Part shown: one piece after another, positions 45,871 through 58,404 of the stretch
Position numbering within the stretch: position 1 is the stretch's first letter
Layout of the letters: each line of letters starts with the position of its first letter
Source of the DNA: Rhodoplanes serenus
GTDB lineage: Bacteria; Pseudomonadota; Alphaproteobacteria; Rhizobiales; Xanthobacteraceae
DNA: 64,000 bases
NCBI GenBank assembly: GCA_009720755.1
Contig: WNKV01000006.1
Span: 1 to 64,000 of the forward strand
Reading direction: 5' to 3'
The notes under the pieces: model-generated
What the model was told of the DNA's origin: nothing
The model's input: only the letters and a program-made list of their open reading frames with translations
Databases searched by the model: none
Translations under genes and position numbers: made by a program

Positions 45871-47094
45871 ATGGACCGATATGCGCGCGGCCCCTTCAAT
45901 GTCGGCTACGAGCGGCGGGTCGATCTCGCGGCGCTCCGCGCCAAGCGCATCGCCAAGGCCCAGGAGGAGCGCCGCAAGGCGGGGCTCGACGCGCTGCTGG
46001 TGTGGAAGGACGAGAACCAGCGCTATCTGACCGATCTGCGGCCGCAGCTCATCACCGGCAAGACGACGGCGCTCAACGGGGCGCTGCTGATCGAGGGGCG
46101 GGCGCCCATCCTGTTCTGCTCCGGAGGCGAGCGCGACCGCGTCGACCTCACCATGCCGTGGATCGAGGAGGTGCACACCATCCCGATCATCGAGGAGGTG
46201 GCGCTGGTCGACGGCATGGTGCGCGACATCCTCGGGCCGGTGCTGCGGCGCCACGGCCTCGCCGACGCCAAGCTCGGGCTCGACGAGGCCAACATGGTGT
46301 TCGTCAAGGCGCTGGCGCGCCACTTCCCGAAGCTTTCGATCGAGGACGGCGACACCCCGATGCTGGCCGCCCGCATGATCAAGCTGCCGGAGGAGATCGC
46401 GCTGTTGGAGGAGGCGACCGCGATCGCCGACGCCGTCACCGCCTCGGCGACCGCTGCGGTCGCCGACGGGGTGCGCGAATGCGAGGTCGCCGGCGAGGCG
46501 ATGCGCACGCTGTTCCGGCTCGGCGGCGAGTACTCGCATGTGATGACGCCGTTCGTCGCCTCGGGCGAGCACATGGCGCCGCCCAACCGCATCTGCGGTG
46601 ACAAGCTGATCCGCCACGGCGACATCGTGTTCATCGACATCGGCGCCGCCTTCGGGGGTTATTTCGGTGATGTCGCCCGCGCGGTGATCTGCGGCCGGCC
46701 GTCCGACGAGCAGCGCCGCATCTTCACCGCCGTGCACGCCGGGCTGATGGCCGGCATCGCCGAGATGCGGCCGGGCCGCACCAACAAGGACTGCGCCGAC
46801 GCGATCGTGCGCAGCGCCGGACAGTACGGGCTCGACGGCCGCTTCCTGTCGCTGTTCATCGGCCACGGCGTCGGCATCGGGGCGAACGAGCCGCCCTATA
46901 TCGGCGAGACGCTGCCCGGCGCGCCGACCTACGAGTTCCGACCCGGCATGGTGTTCGCGGTCGAGCCGCTGGTGTGGGTGCCGGGTGTGCGCGGCGGCGG
47001 CGGCGTGCGGCTGGAGGACATGGTGCTGGTCACCGAGGACGGCCCGCATGTGCTGTCGCGGGCGCCCTACGACGAGCGGCTGCTGCTCGATTGA
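45871..47094 (+). CDS. M24-family metallopeptidase-like protein
   Basis: The 407-aa protein has an N-terminal creatinase-like domain (about 15-170) and a pita-bread domain. All five metal ligands appear present: two Asp in VFIDIGAAFGGYFGDVARAV, His in FIGHGVGIG, Glu in VEPLVW and Glu in VRLEDMVL. The family includes Xaa-Pro peptidases and the DMSP lyase DddP, and sequence alone does not decide between them. GAGGAGA precedes ATG 45871. Confidence 0.82.
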   Translation: MDRYARGPFNVGYERRVDLAALRAKRIAKAQEERRKAGLDALLVWKDENQRYLTDLRPQLITGKTTALNGALLIEGRAPILFCSGGERDRVDLTMPWIEEVHTIPIIEEVALVDGMVRDILGPVLRRHGLADAKLGLDEANMVFVKALARHFPKLSIEDGDTPMLAARMIKLPEEIALLEEATAIADAVTASATAAVADGVRECEVAGEAMRTLFRLGGEYSHVMTPFVASGEHMAPPNRICGDKLIRHGDIVFIDIGAAFGGYFGDVARAVICGRPSDEQRRIFTAVHAGLMAGIAEMRPGRTNKDCADAIVRSAGQYGLDGRFLSLFIGHGVGIGANEPPYIGETLPGAPTYEFRPGMVFAVEPLVWVPGVRGGGGVRLEDMVLVTEDGPHVLSRAPYDERLLLD

Positions 47095-47099
47095 ACGGG

Positions 47100-47123
47100 C
47101 CTCTCCCCGCGAGCGGGGAGAGG
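47100..47123. terminator. Palindromic element between convergent genes
   Basis: The perfect palindrome CCTCTCCCCGC-GA-GCGGGGAGAGG lies 5 bp after the M24 stop. It shares its sequence with the modules of the elements at 35556 and 31522, so it is a member of that repeat family that may double as a terminator for both convergent genes. Confidence 0.6.
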
Positions 47124-47150
47124 TGGGGAGGGCTCGTCGCCCTCGATGAC

Positions 47151-48509
47151 TCACTTCGCCTTCAGAAGCTCCTCGACGCGCAGCAGCACCAGCTCGTTGT
47201 CGTCGGCCTTGTTGGGCTCGCGGCTCGACGAGAACGGCAGGTTGTTGTCGTTGCCGACCACGATGTGGTGCTCGTCGACGCGGTCGACGTTCTCGATGGT
47301 GAAGAACGGGAACGCCAGCACGCCGGCGGCGAGCGGCTTGCGGGCCTTCTTGTCGGGGTCCTGGATCTTCATCAGGTCGATGTAGCCGATCTTGCGCACC
47401 GGCTTGCCCACCATGGCGTCGGTCATCTCGATCTTGTAGACGCACTTGAATTGGGCCGGCTTGGCGAAGCAGGTCTCGGTCGCGGCGCCGGTGGCGCCGG
47501 GCGGACACGCCTTGTCGGCCGTGCCTTCGAGGTCGTCGCGCTCGATGACGAGGCCGGTGGTGGCGTCCAGCATGTTGAAGTCGCCGATGGCGTGGCCGTT
47601 CTGCTCGAACGGATAGTACCAGAAGCGGCCGGTGAACTTTTCGGCGGCGACGTCGAACTCGAGGATGCGGGCGGCCTGCTTGCCGTCCAGGTTCTCGAAC
47701 TCCTTCTTGTCGGCGTCCCACAGCGGGCCTTCGAGAAGGCCGTAGAGGAACCGCCCGTCCTTCGAGGCCGCGAAGCCCTCGTAGCCCTTGGAGCGGCGGG
47801 CGTTGAAGCTGCCGGACTGGTTCGGCACGCCCGGCGAGGCGACGGCGTAGTGGTCGGGCGAGCGTACCGGCTTGCCGTCCGCCGTGGTCTCGAACACGCC
47901 GAGCACCTTGCCGCTGCGGTCGGCCTTGATCAGATAGGGGCCGAACTCCTCGCCGATCCAGATCACGTCGCCGATCGGCTGGATGCCCTCGGGATCGAAG
48001 TCGGCGCCGGTGAGGTAGCGCGTCTCGGTGCCCTCGTGGGTGATCCGGAACGGCACCTTCTTGTCGGGATCGCGCAGGAACACGGTCTCCAGCCGCTCGA
48101 CCTTGCCGATCGCCCAGTCGATCTTGAAGCGGTGGAAGAACAGCATGGCGTCCGGCGAGTTGGCCTTGGAGCCGAAGCCGTTGTCGGTGAGCACCAGGAA
48201 GCTGCCGTCGGGCATGACCTTGATGCCCGACTGGCCCTGCACCGGCTGGCCCTCGAAGGGCAGCGCGAGGCCGGTCGGCCGGCCGTTGGACTTGCCCATC
48301 ACGCTGCCCGCCGCGTCGACGCGCTTGCCGGTGGTGAACTTGCCGGACATCTTGAGGTCCGCCGGCGCGTCGGCGGGCGCGTCCACGAGGGTGGCGGCCG
48401 GGAACGCGGCGTGGCCGGCCAGCACGGCCGGGAATTCCTGCTGGGCGTGGGCCGGGGTGGCGAGAACGAGCGCCAGGGCGGCGGTCGCGAGGGCGAGATG
48501 GCGGGTCAT
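47151..48509 (-). CDS. Secreted phytase-like esterase-domain protein
   Basis: The 452-aa precursor has a signal peptide (LALATAALALVLATPAHAQ). Beta-propeller-like repeats follow, with LVLTDNGFGSKANS, GADFDPEGI, DVIWIGEEFGPYLI and FFTIENVDRVDEHHIVVGNDNN. This is the esterase-like activity of phytase domain, a six-bladed propeller with acidic calcium or phosphate sites. The likely place is the periplasm, the likely role release of phosphate from esters. The exact substrate is unproven. Confidence 0.82.
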   Translation of the reverse strand: MTRHLALATAALALVLATPAHAQQEFPAVLAGHAAFPAATLVDAPADAPADLKMSGKFTTGKRVDAAGSVMGKSNGRPTGLALPFEGQPVQGQSGIKVMPDGSFLVLTDNGFGSKANSPDAMLFFHRFKIDWAIGKVERLETVFLRDPDKKVPFRITHEGTETRYLTGADFDPEGIQPIGDVIWIGEEFGPYLIKADRSGKVLGVFETTADGKPVRSPDHYAVASPGVPNQSGSFNARRSKGYEGFAASKDGRFLYGLLEGPLWDADKKEFENLDGKQAARILEFDVAAEKFTGRFWYYPFEQNGHAIGDFNMLDATTGLVIERDDLEGTADKACPPGATGAATETCFAKPAQFKCVYKIEMTDAMVGKPVRKIGYIDLMKIQDPDKKARKPLAAGVLAFPFFTIENVDRVDEHHIVVGNDNNLPFSSSREPNKADDNELVLLRVEELLKAK

Positions 48510-48731
48510 GGGGTCTCCGCGTGGGTCCGTTGCACCCGCGCTTGTCGACCGCCACCACGACGCCGGCTTGACGCGGCGATGACGGCGCGATGACGGCGGC
48601 CTGGACGGCTCCTTGGTCACGGCACCACGGGGGCGTGCGAAATGTCCGAACGGGAAGGTCGGGAATTTCGCTTGCGCTCGATCTGGGCGACCGGGCTACA
48701 AGCGACGGCGTCCACGCCCTCACAGGTCATC

Positions 48732-49208
48732 ATGAGTCAGCACGAGCCATCTCGCATCACTCCGACATCCGATTCCATCACCGTCGAGCCTCTCGACCCG
48801 GCCGATCATGCCCGGGTGATCTCGCTCCGCCCACATCCCCACCAGGCCGCGTTCGTGGCGAGCAACGCGGAGTCCCTAGAGGATGCCGCCGATAATCCGG
48901 CCTGCGTTCCGCTGATCATCCGGGCCGCCGGCGAGCCCGTCGGCTTCGCCATGTACGCGCTCGACGAGGACGACGGGAACTATTGGATCTATCGCCTGAT
49001 GATCGACGCCCGCGTCCAGGGCCGCGGCTATGGCCGTGCCGCCGTGATCCGAATCGTCGAGATGCTGTCGCGCATTCCGGGCTGCGATCGCGTCGTGCTC
49101 GGCGTCAAGCCGGACAACGAGCGGGCCCGCCGGCTCTACGAGGCGGTGGGATTCCGGCCGACCGGCGAGATCATCGATGGCGAGATCGTCATGACGCTGG
49201 CGTTCTGA
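48732..49208 (+). CDS. GNAT acetyltransferase (spermidine type)
   Basis: The 158-aa protein has the acetyl-CoA-binding motif VQGRGYGRAAV, preceded by YRLMIDAR and followed by LGVKPDNERARRLYEAVGF, as in BltD/SpeG-like N-acetyltransferases that modify polyamines or small amines. ATG 48732 was chosen over the longer frame because the family starts near here. The gene stands alone between the phytase-like and SLC13 genes. Confidence 0.85.
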   Translation: MSQHEPSRITPTSDSITVEPLDPADHARVISLRPHPHQAAFVASNAESLEDAADNPACVPLIIRAAGEPVGFAMYALDEDDGNYWIYRLMIDARVQGRGYGRAAVIRIVEMLSRIPGCDRVVLGVKPDNERARRLYEAVGFRPTGEIIDGEIVMTLAF

Positions 49209-49388
49209 GCCCGCGGGGGCCGCCGCCTCGCGGCCCCGTCGTCCCGGCGGTGCGCTGGTGCCGACCGCTGCCCCTGCGGTCACCGGGTCGGCGGGCCGCC
49301 GGCTGCCACCGGCTGCACCGCGGAACACCGCGGGACGGCGGGCGTTGCCACCCGACCCCATCGCCGCGCGCTCGCGCCTTCCTTGACA

Positions 49389-51182
49389 ATGGATACCGGA
49401 ATGACGCTCCCCCAGGGGCTCGCCTTCGCCATCGTCGGCACCATGATGATCCTGTTCGTCTGGGGCCGGCTGCGCTACGACGTCGTCGCCGCGCTCGCCC
49501 TCGTGGCCGCCGTCGTGTCCGGCATCGTGCCGGCCGACAAGGCGTTCTCGGGCTTCGGCGACGACGTGGTGATCATCGTGGCGAGCGCCCTCCTGGTGTC
49601 GGCCGCGATCGCCAAGTCGGGCGTCATGGAGGAGGTGGTGCGGCCGCTCGGGCCGTATCTGACGACGCCGCGCCGCCAGGTGTTCGCGCTCGTCTTCGCC
49701 GTCGTGGTGCTGTCGACCTTCATCAAGAATGTCGGCGCGCTGGCGATCCTGATGCCGGTCGCGTTCCAGCTCGCCAAGCGCACCGGCACGCCGCCGTCCT
49801 GGCTCTTGATGCCGCTCGCCTCCGGCTCGCTGATCGGCGGCCTGATCACCCTGGTCGGCACCTCGCCCAACGTCATCGTGGCGCGGGTGCGGGCCGACAT
49901 CGTCGGCGAGCCGTTCCGCATGTTCGATTATGCGCCGGTGGGACTCGCGGTGGCGGCGGTCGGCCTCGCCTACTTGACCTTCGCGTACCGCCTGCTGCCG
50001 AAGGACCGCCAGGGCGGCTCGTCGCTCGACGCCGCCATCAACATCGAGAACTACGTGGTGGAGGCCGCGGTGCCGGACGGCTCACCGCTGGTCGGCAAGC
50101 GCGCCGCCGAGATCGGCACCCTGGACGAAGGCGTCAGCACTGTCACCACGGTGGTGCGCGATCAGGAGCGGCGCCACCGCGTCACCCCCGGGCTGCGCCT
50201 GAAGGCGGGGGACATTCTGCTGATCGAGGGCGAGCCCGACTCGCTCGAGCGTGCCGTCGTGCGCGCCGGCCTCCAGCTCTCCGGCCCGGCCGGGGAGGCG
50301 GCCGCCGAGGGCGACGCCGACGAGGTCGGCACCGTCGAGGCGGTGGTGACGGGCAGCTCGCCGCTCGTCGGCGAGACCCACGGCAGCGCTGGCCTGTGCG
50401 ACCGCTTCGGCCTCGATCTCATCGCCATCAGCCGCTCCGGCGAGCGCATCACCGAGCGGCTGCGCAGCGTGCGGTTCCGGCCCGGCGACGTGGTGGTGAT
50501 TCAGGGACGGCTCGACCACGTGCCCGACGCCCTCAAGGAGCTCGGCCTGCTGCCGCTGGCCGAGCGCGAGCTGGAGCTCGGCCGCGGCCGGCGGCGCTGG
50601 ATTCCGGTTGCGGTGCTGGCCCTCGCCATCGGCGCGATCGTCTCCGGGCTGCTGCCGATCGCGGTCGCGTTCTTCGCCGCCGCCGTGCTGCTGGTGCTCA
50701 CCAAGGCGCTGGCGCTGCGCGAAGCCTACGAGGCGATCGAGTGGCCCATCGTGGTGCTGCTCGGCGCCCTGATCCCGGTCAGCGACGCGGTGCGCACCAC
50801 CGGGGCCACCGACCTGATCGCCGGCTGGCTGTCGGTGGCGACCGCCGCGCTGCCGCCGACCGGGGCGCTCGCCCTGATCATGGTAGCCGCCATGGCGGTG
50901 ACGCCGTTCCTCAACAACGCCGCCACCGTGCTGGTGATGGCGCCGATCGCCGCGAGCCTCGCCGGCACGCTGGGCCTTCGCCCCGATCCGTTCCTGATGG
51001 CGGTGGCGATCGGCGCCGCCTGCGACTTCCTCACGCCGTTCGGCCACCAGTCCAACACGCTGGTCATGGGGCCCGGCGGCTATCGCTTCGGCGACTACTG
51101 GCGGCTCGGCCTGCCGCTGTCCCTGCTGGTCGTCGTGGTGGCGGTGCCGGCCATCGCCGTGGTATGGCCGCTCTCCCGCTGA
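49389..51182 (+). CDS. SLC13-type permease with two RCK-C domains
   Basis: The 597-aa transporter has two membrane halves with the SLC13/CitT signatures STFIKNVGALAILMPVAF and PFLNNAATVLVMAPIAASL, each containing the conserved asparagine motif. Two cytosolic TrkA-C (RCK-C) domains lie between the halves (about 210-400). Members move sulfate, dicarboxylates or other anions with sodium, and the RCK-C domains are expected to sense a ligand. The substrate is unknown. ATG 49389 is a conservative choice; TTG 49383 and ATG 49401 are alternatives. Confidence 0.85.
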   Translation: MDTGMTLPQGLAFAIVGTMMILFVWGRLRYDVVAALALVAAVVSGIVPADKAFSGFGDDVVIIVASALLVSAAIAKSGVMEEVVRPLGPYLTTPRRQVFALVFAVVVLSTFIKNVGALAILMPVAFQLAKRTGTPPSWLLMPLASGSLIGGLITLVGTSPNVIVARVRADIVGEPFRMFDYAPVGLAVAAVGLAYLTFAYRLLPKDRQGGSSLDAAINIENYVVEAAVPDGSPLVGKRAAEIGTLDEGVSTVTTVVRDQERRHRVTPGLRLKAGDILLIEGEPDSLERAVVRAGLQLSGPAGEAAAEGDADEVGTVEAVVTGSSPLVGETHGSAGLCDRFGLDLIAISRSGERITERLRSVRFRPGDVVVIQGRLDHVPDALKELGLLPLAERELELGRGRRRWIPVAVLALAIGAIVSGLLPIAVAFFAAAVLLVLTKALALREAYEAIEWPIVVLLGALIPVSDAVRTTGATDLIAGWLSVATAALPPTGALALIMVAAMAVTPFLNNAATVLVMAPIAASLAGTLGLRPDPFLMAVAIGAACDFLTPFGHQSNTLVMGPGGYRFGDYWRLGLPLSLLVVVVAVPAIAVVWPLSR

Positions 51183-51307
51183 GTCGAGCCGGTCGCGTCG
51201 CGGCCGCGTGGCCGCTGCCACGAGACCGTCACGTCGGCACGGCATGCAGTTCGGCGCGCGGTGACCCCGCTCCCGAGCCACCTCCGCGCCCGATTGGAGA
51301 CCCTGAG

Positions 51308-51985
51308 ATGCGCCCGCGCCAGACCGCCTTCCTGTTCGATCTCGACGGCACCCTCGTGGACAGCGTCTATCAGCACGTTCTCGCCTGGCACGAGGCGCTG
51401 GAGGCCGAGAGCATCCCGCTGTCGGTGTGGCGCATCCATCGCAAGATCGGCATGAGCGGCGGGCTGTTCACCAACATGCTGCTGCGCGAGACCGGGCTGG
51501 AGCTCGACGCCGAGCGGGCCGAGCGGCTGCAACGCCTGCACGCCGAGAGCTACGGCCGGCGCTCCGCCGAGATCCGGCCGCTGCCCGGCGCCCGTGCGCT
51601 GCTCGACTATCTCACCGAGGCCGGCATCCCGTGGGCGATCGCCACCAGCGGCCGCATCGCCACCGCCAAGCGCACCCTCGACACGCTGGGCGTCGATCCC
51701 GACCGCGTCCCGGTGATCACCCGCGACCTGGTGAAGTACGCCAAGCCGGACCCCGACCTCTTCCTCGCCGCCGCCGACCGGCTCGGCGTCGCCATCGAGG
51801 ACTCCTGCGTGGTGGGCGACAGCGTGTGGGACATGCTGGCGGCCCAGCGCGCCCGGGCGCTCGGCGTCGGCCTGCTGTCGGGCGGCTATGGTGAGGCGGA
51901 GCTGGAGCGCGCCGGCGCCTACCGGGTCTACGAGGACCCCGCCGCCATGCTGCGTCACATCGACGAGGTCGGAGGCCGGCGCTGA
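51308..51985 (+). CDS. HAD-superfamily phosphatase
   Basis: The 225-aa protein shows HAD motif I DLDGTLVDS, motif II in ATSG, a lysine in KYAKPDPDLF and motif IV VVGDSVWDM, with a helical cap after motif I. It is a phosphoglycolate/beta-phosphoglucomutase-like small-molecule phosphatase. The substrate is not known. It lies before glgP, so a sugar-phosphate role is possible but unproven. Confidence 0.85.
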   Translation: MRPRQTAFLFDLDGTLVDSVYQHVLAWHEALEAESIPLSVWRIHRKIGMSGGLFTNMLLRETGLELDAERAERLQRLHAESYGRRSAEIRPLPGARALLDYLTEAGIPWAIATSGRIATAKRTLDTLGVDPDRVPVITRDLVKYAKPDPDLFLAAADRLGVAIEDSCVVGDSVWDMLAAQRARALGVGLLSGGYGEAELERAGAYRVYEDPAAMLRHIDEVGGRR

Positions 51986-51995
51986 CGCCGGCCTC
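51972..51995 (+). terminator. Hairpin with HAD stop codon in its loop
   Basis: A perfect 10-bp stem GAGGCCGGCG/CGCCGGCCTC encloses the loop CTGA, which contains the HAD gene's stop codon (51983-51985). There is no T run, so it is only terminator-like; it may slow ribosomes or protect the mRNA end. Confidence 0.45.
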
Positions 51996-52173
51996 GCCGA
52001 TCGTCGCTTGATCGCCGTCAAGGCCGATCACCGCCCACTTGCCCTAACACGATACCGGGGTGCGACTCCGCCGGCGTCTCGACGATAACGATCTCGTCGA
52101 TCCGGTCCCATCGTTCGACACCGCCGCATCGCCGTCCCGCCGAGGGCGGTACCTCGACCCAGGAGCAGTCCCG

Positions 52174-54666
<2,493 letters not shown>

Positions 54667-55968
54667 CTCCGGATGTGGCGGCTGGTGCTGCGCACCACCC
54701 GCCCCGCCGCGCGCCTGACGCGGTGCATCAGCCGGCCGAGGCGGCCGCACGACGCCGCCACCTCGGCGACTGCACCGGCGACCACGTCGGGGCGCAGATG
54801 TTGAATCATGTGGCCGACCGCCGGCAGCTCCACGGCCGATCCCCAGCCGAGCTGCGGCATCAGCCAGGCGCCGTGATGAGGCCAGGGCGTCACCCGGTCG
54901 CGTCCGCCCCAGATCACCACGGTGCGGCAGTCGATCGGGCGGGCCGCGGCGGCGAACCGCTCCATGGCGGGGTTGAAGCCGCGCAGCTCGGCCGCCATCG
55001 CCAGCACGGCCGGCGGCTGCACCGCGACCGCGAAGGGCAGGCGCAGCATGTGGGGCGGCACCGGGTCGGGCGCGAAGCTCGACGCCAGCACCCGGCCGGC
55101 GAGCCACGGGGCCACCTGCGGGATCGCCCAGCGCACCGGCCGGCCGATGGCCGGCATGGTGGCGAGCCGGAGCAGGGGCTTGGAGGCCGGCTGGGTGGGC
55201 CGGCAGAAGGGGGCGAGCAGCACCAGCCCGGCGACCCGCTGCGGGTGCGAGCGGACGAGCCACAGCGCCACCGACGCCCCGAACGAATGCGCCACCACGA
55301 TCGCCGGCGCGACGTCGAGGCTCTCCAGCACGGCGGCGACCCAGTCGGCCTGCCGGTCGGGGGCGAGCTCATCGGCCGGCTGCGGCGCCGAGCTGCCGTA
55401 GCCGGGGCGGTCGAGGGCGAGCAGGCGGTGCCGCGCGGCGAGCGGCATCAGCGGGGCCAGGATCTCTTCGGCGAGGCCGCCCAGCCCGTGCAGCAGCACG
55501 ACCGGCGGGCCACTCGCAGCGGCGGCGCGGACCTCGATCACATGGGCGGCGCGATTGTCGGGCGAGGCGGCGACGACCGCGGCGAGTGCCGGGCCGGCCG
55601 GTGTCGGGGCAGCCGATGGCTCCGCGCCGGCGACGCCCGGCTCGACGACCAGATGGCGGAGGAGAGGGGCAGGTGGAACGGCGGTGGCGGTCGCGGGGGT
55701 GGCTCCGGAGATGCCGGTGTGATCGTCACTGGCGAGATGGGAGCCGCGGGTCTCGATCTCGATCATGCGCCGGGGCCTCTGCTCGGGTCCCCCGCCACGG
55801 TTGCCGACGCACGACGTCATCGCCGCGCCCGGCATGTGGCGCCGCGCCGCCGGATCGGGGGCCGTAGAGGAAAAGCCGAACCGCCGCAGGCTGTTCCGGC
55901 CGTGGACCGTGGTTCGGTCGGCGATCCGACATGGACCTGGATCGGCTCGGATTCGCGGGGGATGAGCG

Positions 55969-56042
55969 TGGCTGGGGGACTAGGATTCGAACCTAGACTA
56001 ACGGAGTCAGAGTCCGCTGTTCTACCATTAAACTATCCCCCA
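55969..56042 (-). tRNA. tRNA-Gln (CUG)
   Basis: Read on the minus strand, the 7-bp acceptor stem TGGGGGA/TCCCCCA is perfect. The D-arm contains AATGGTA, the anticodon stem GCGGA/TCCGT encloses the loop CTCTGAC with anticodon CTG at positions 34-36, and the T-arm has the GTTCGAATC box (TTCGAATC). Discriminator G and an encoded CCA (55969-55971) close the 3' end. All cloverleaf parts are present. Confidence 0.95.
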
Positions 56043-56120
56043 TCACGGCGGTGCCGGGCCGTATCGGCCATGCGGCAGCACCGAGATGACCGCGCCGGCG
56101 AACCGTCACACGGTGCCGCT

Positions 56121-56149
56121 GATATAATCGGGAAGCCGGTCGCGGTCTA
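56121..56149 (-). promoter_or_regulatory. Candidate tRNA-Gln promoter
   Basis: On the minus strand TAGACC (56149-56144) is followed after exactly 17 bp by TATATC (56126-56121), about 80 bp before the tRNA 5' end. Each hexamer matches the sigma-70 consensus at four of six positions. Confidence 0.35.
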
Positions 56150-56334
56150 CCCCCTCTTGAAGGGGAGCAGGCTGTGCAGACCGGCCCGCGCGACCGGCCG
56201 GCCGCCCGTCACGCCGGCGCGAATCCGTGCAACCGGGCGAACTCCGCGAGCGGCGCGCCGGTAGCTCCGCACGGCCTCGGCCCATCCGCGGACGCGCTCT
56301 CGCCGGCGCCGGGCGGAGCGCCGGTCTCGGGGCG

Positions 56335-57780
56335 TCAGCCAATCGCCTCGGCCGCGAAGATACCGCTCATCAGCGCCGTCCCGATCCCGTAGCCCGGATA
56401 GGTCGTCTGGCCGGCCTGGCAGAGCCCCGGGACGGAGGTCCGGTGGGGAAACTGCGCCCGCGCATCGGCGGCGGGCGAGAGCCCGTAGATCGCTCCGGCG
56501 TAGAGGTTCATCCGATCTTGGAAGTGCCGCGGGCTGCGCACGCGTCTCACCGCGATAGTCAAATGATGGAGGCGCGCCAGCGTCTCGATGGTGGCGTCGG
56601 CGACGGCGTTGGCCCGCTCGTCGGTCCAGCCGTCGGCCGAGAGGTTTTGATCGATCGCCGGGTACAGCTCGACGATGCTGCCGCCGGGCGGCGCCAGCTC
56701 CGGCATCGTCACCGTCGGAACCGTGTAGGCGAGCCACTCGGGAGGGCCGTCGGACGGCCGCAGCATCCGTTGCAGCTCGTCCATGAACGGAACCCGGCTC
56801 ATGAAATGGCTGGGCGCGTCGATGATGCCGGAGAGGCCGAGCTGGAGCGACAGGGCCCTATGGGACAGCGGGGCTGTCGCGACCTTCCGGCAATGGCCGG
56901 CGGAGACGTGCGCGGGGTCGAGCAGGCGGGTGACGGTCGTCATCGCGCTGGTGCTGGAGATGACGGCATCGAACGCCCGGCGGCCGTGTCCCTCGACCTC
57001 GAGGCCGGCCACGCGGCCGTGCTCGACGAGGATGCGGCTGACCCGGGCGTCGAGATGGACCTCGCCGCCGTGACGCCCCAGCGCTTCCGCGAGCACCGCC
57101 GGAATGCGGCCCATCCCGCCCTCCGGAAGGAAGAATCGATCCGCCAGCATGGCGACGAGACCGACGATCTGCACCACCGGCATCCGCTCCGGCGGCAGTC
57201 CGGTGTAGAGGGTCACGGCCGCGAGCGCGGCGCGCAGCGCCGGATCGCCGATCATCCGGTCGAGCTCGGCGGCGACCGTTCCGCGCAGCTTCGGCAGGTG
57301 CCGCCAGCCCTTCCACAGCAGGCGGGGCAGCGAGAACGGCCGTACCAGGATCTCGTCGGTGAGCAGCGCGAGAACGGGCCGCCACTTCGCCAGCACCGCC
57401 TCCAGCTCCTGCCGCGCCGACGCTCCGTCGGACGCCCGGCCGGCCGGCGCGATGCGGACGTCAAGCCCGCGATTGAACGTCACCGTGGTTCCGTCCGGCA
57501 GTCGCGTCGTCTGGACGGCCGTGATCGGCCGCAGGGGCAGGACCGCCCGGCGGTCGAGCCCCAGCCGGTCGAAGGCGATGTCGATGATCTCCGGCAGCGC
57601 CACATAGACGGCGCCGTCGCTGAAGACGTAGCCGTCGATTTCGGTGGTGCCGCACGATCCGCCGAGCTTCGGCCCGGCTTCGTAGACCGTCACCGCCACG
57701 CCCTTGCGAGCCAGCAGAACGGCGGCGGCCAATCCGGACACACCACCCCCGACGATGCCGACGGACCTGATGTGGGTCAT
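56335..57780 (-). CDS. CrtI-like FAD-dependent oxidoreductase
   Basis: The 481-aa flavoprotein starts with SVGIVGGGVSGLAAAVLLARKG (FAD-binding Rossmann motif) and ends PGLCQAGQTTYPGYGIGTALMSG, the C-terminal FAD signature of phytoene desaturase/CrtI relatives. The middle is shorter and less conserved than in true CrtI or CrtD, so the substrate may be a carotenoid or another isoprenoid or lipid. Its ATG overlaps the TetR stop (ATGA), which couples it to a regulator that very likely binds the palindromes at 58405-58460. Confidence 0.8.
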   Translation of the reverse strand: MTHIRSVGIVGGGVSGLAAAVLLARKGVAVTVYEAGPKLGGSCGTTEIDGYVFSDGAVYVALPEIIDIAFDRLGLDRRAVLPLRPITAVQTTRLPDGTTVTFNRGLDVRIAPAGRASDGASARQELEAVLAKWRPVLALLTDEILVRPFSLPRLLWKGWRHLPKLRGTVAAELDRMIGDPALRAALAAVTLYTGLPPERMPVVQIVGLVAMLADRFFLPEGGMGRIPAVLAEALGRHGGEVHLDARVSRILVEHGRVAGLEVEGHGRRAFDAVISSTSAMTTVTRLLDPAHVSAGHCRKVATAPLSHRALSLQLGLSGIIDAPSHFMSRVPFMDELQRMLRPSDGPPEWLAYTVPTVTMPELAPPGGSIVELYPAIDQNLSADGWTDERANAVADATIETLARLHHLTIAVRRVRSPRHFQDRMNLYAGAIYGLSPAADARAQFPHRTSVPGLCQAGQTTYPGYGIGTALMSGIFAAEAIG

Positions 57781-58382
57781 GCTCTTTCACCGTCCTGCGC
57801 CGCGTCGAGGGCTCGCATCACCAGGAGCCGATAGGCGTCGTCGTCGGCGACCTCCGGCGTGTAGCGCCGCGCCGTGAACAGCCCGAGCAGTCCCAGGTAG
57901 ATGCCGCGCGCGAGCTGCTGGGCCTGGGCGGTCCCGGCCCCCATGGCGGCGAGCTCGCCGGCCAGGTGGCCGATGCGCCGGGCGTCGACCTCGCGCACCG
58001 TCGCGGCGGCCGTCGGGTCGTGCGCCGCCCAGGCCCGCAGCGCGCCTTCCACCCGGGCGACGTCGATCGGGCCGACGCGGACCTCCAGCGCCTGCGCGAG
58101 CAGGTCCTCCAGCCGGGCGCGCGGGGTCTCCAGCAGCGCGCCGTGGGCGATCAGCCGGGCGGTGAAGTCGCGCCGCCAGTAGTCCAGCATCGCGGCCAGA
58201 AGCTCGGCGCGGTCGGCGAACCGCCAGTAGAACGGCCCCTTGCTGACGCCGAGGGTCTTGGCGAGCCGCTCCACCCGGACGGCGTCGATGCCACCGTCCG
58301 CGAGGGTGCATAGGCCGGCCACCACCCAGTCCTGACGCGAGGGGCCTTCGGCCTTGTCGGCCGCTGTCGAGGAATCGGACAT
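57777..58382 (-). CDS. TetR-family repressor
   Basis: The 201-aa regulator has an N-terminal TetR helix-turn-helix (about 30-60) with VERLAKTLGVSKGPFYWRFADRAELLAAML and a helical ligand domain with a TetR_C-like end (GIYLGLLGLFTARRYTPE). Start ATG 58382 was preferred to 58427 because the longer form would translate operator 1. It is translationally coupled to the CrtI-like gene and divergent from the small membrane protein, so autoregulation plus control of both directions is likely. Confidence 0.85.
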   Translation of the reverse strand: MSDSSTAADKAEGPSRQDWVVAGLCTLADGGIDAVRVERLAKTLGVSKGPFYWRFADRAELLAAMLDYWRRDFTARLIAHGALLETPRARLEDLLAQALEVRVGPIDVARVEGALRAWAAHDPTAAATVREVDARRIGHLAGELAAMGAGTAQAQQLARGIYLGLLGLFTARRYTPEVADDDAYRLLVMRALDAAQDGERA

Positions 58383-58404
58383 GCCAGCGCCTTCGCTCCG
58401 AGTT

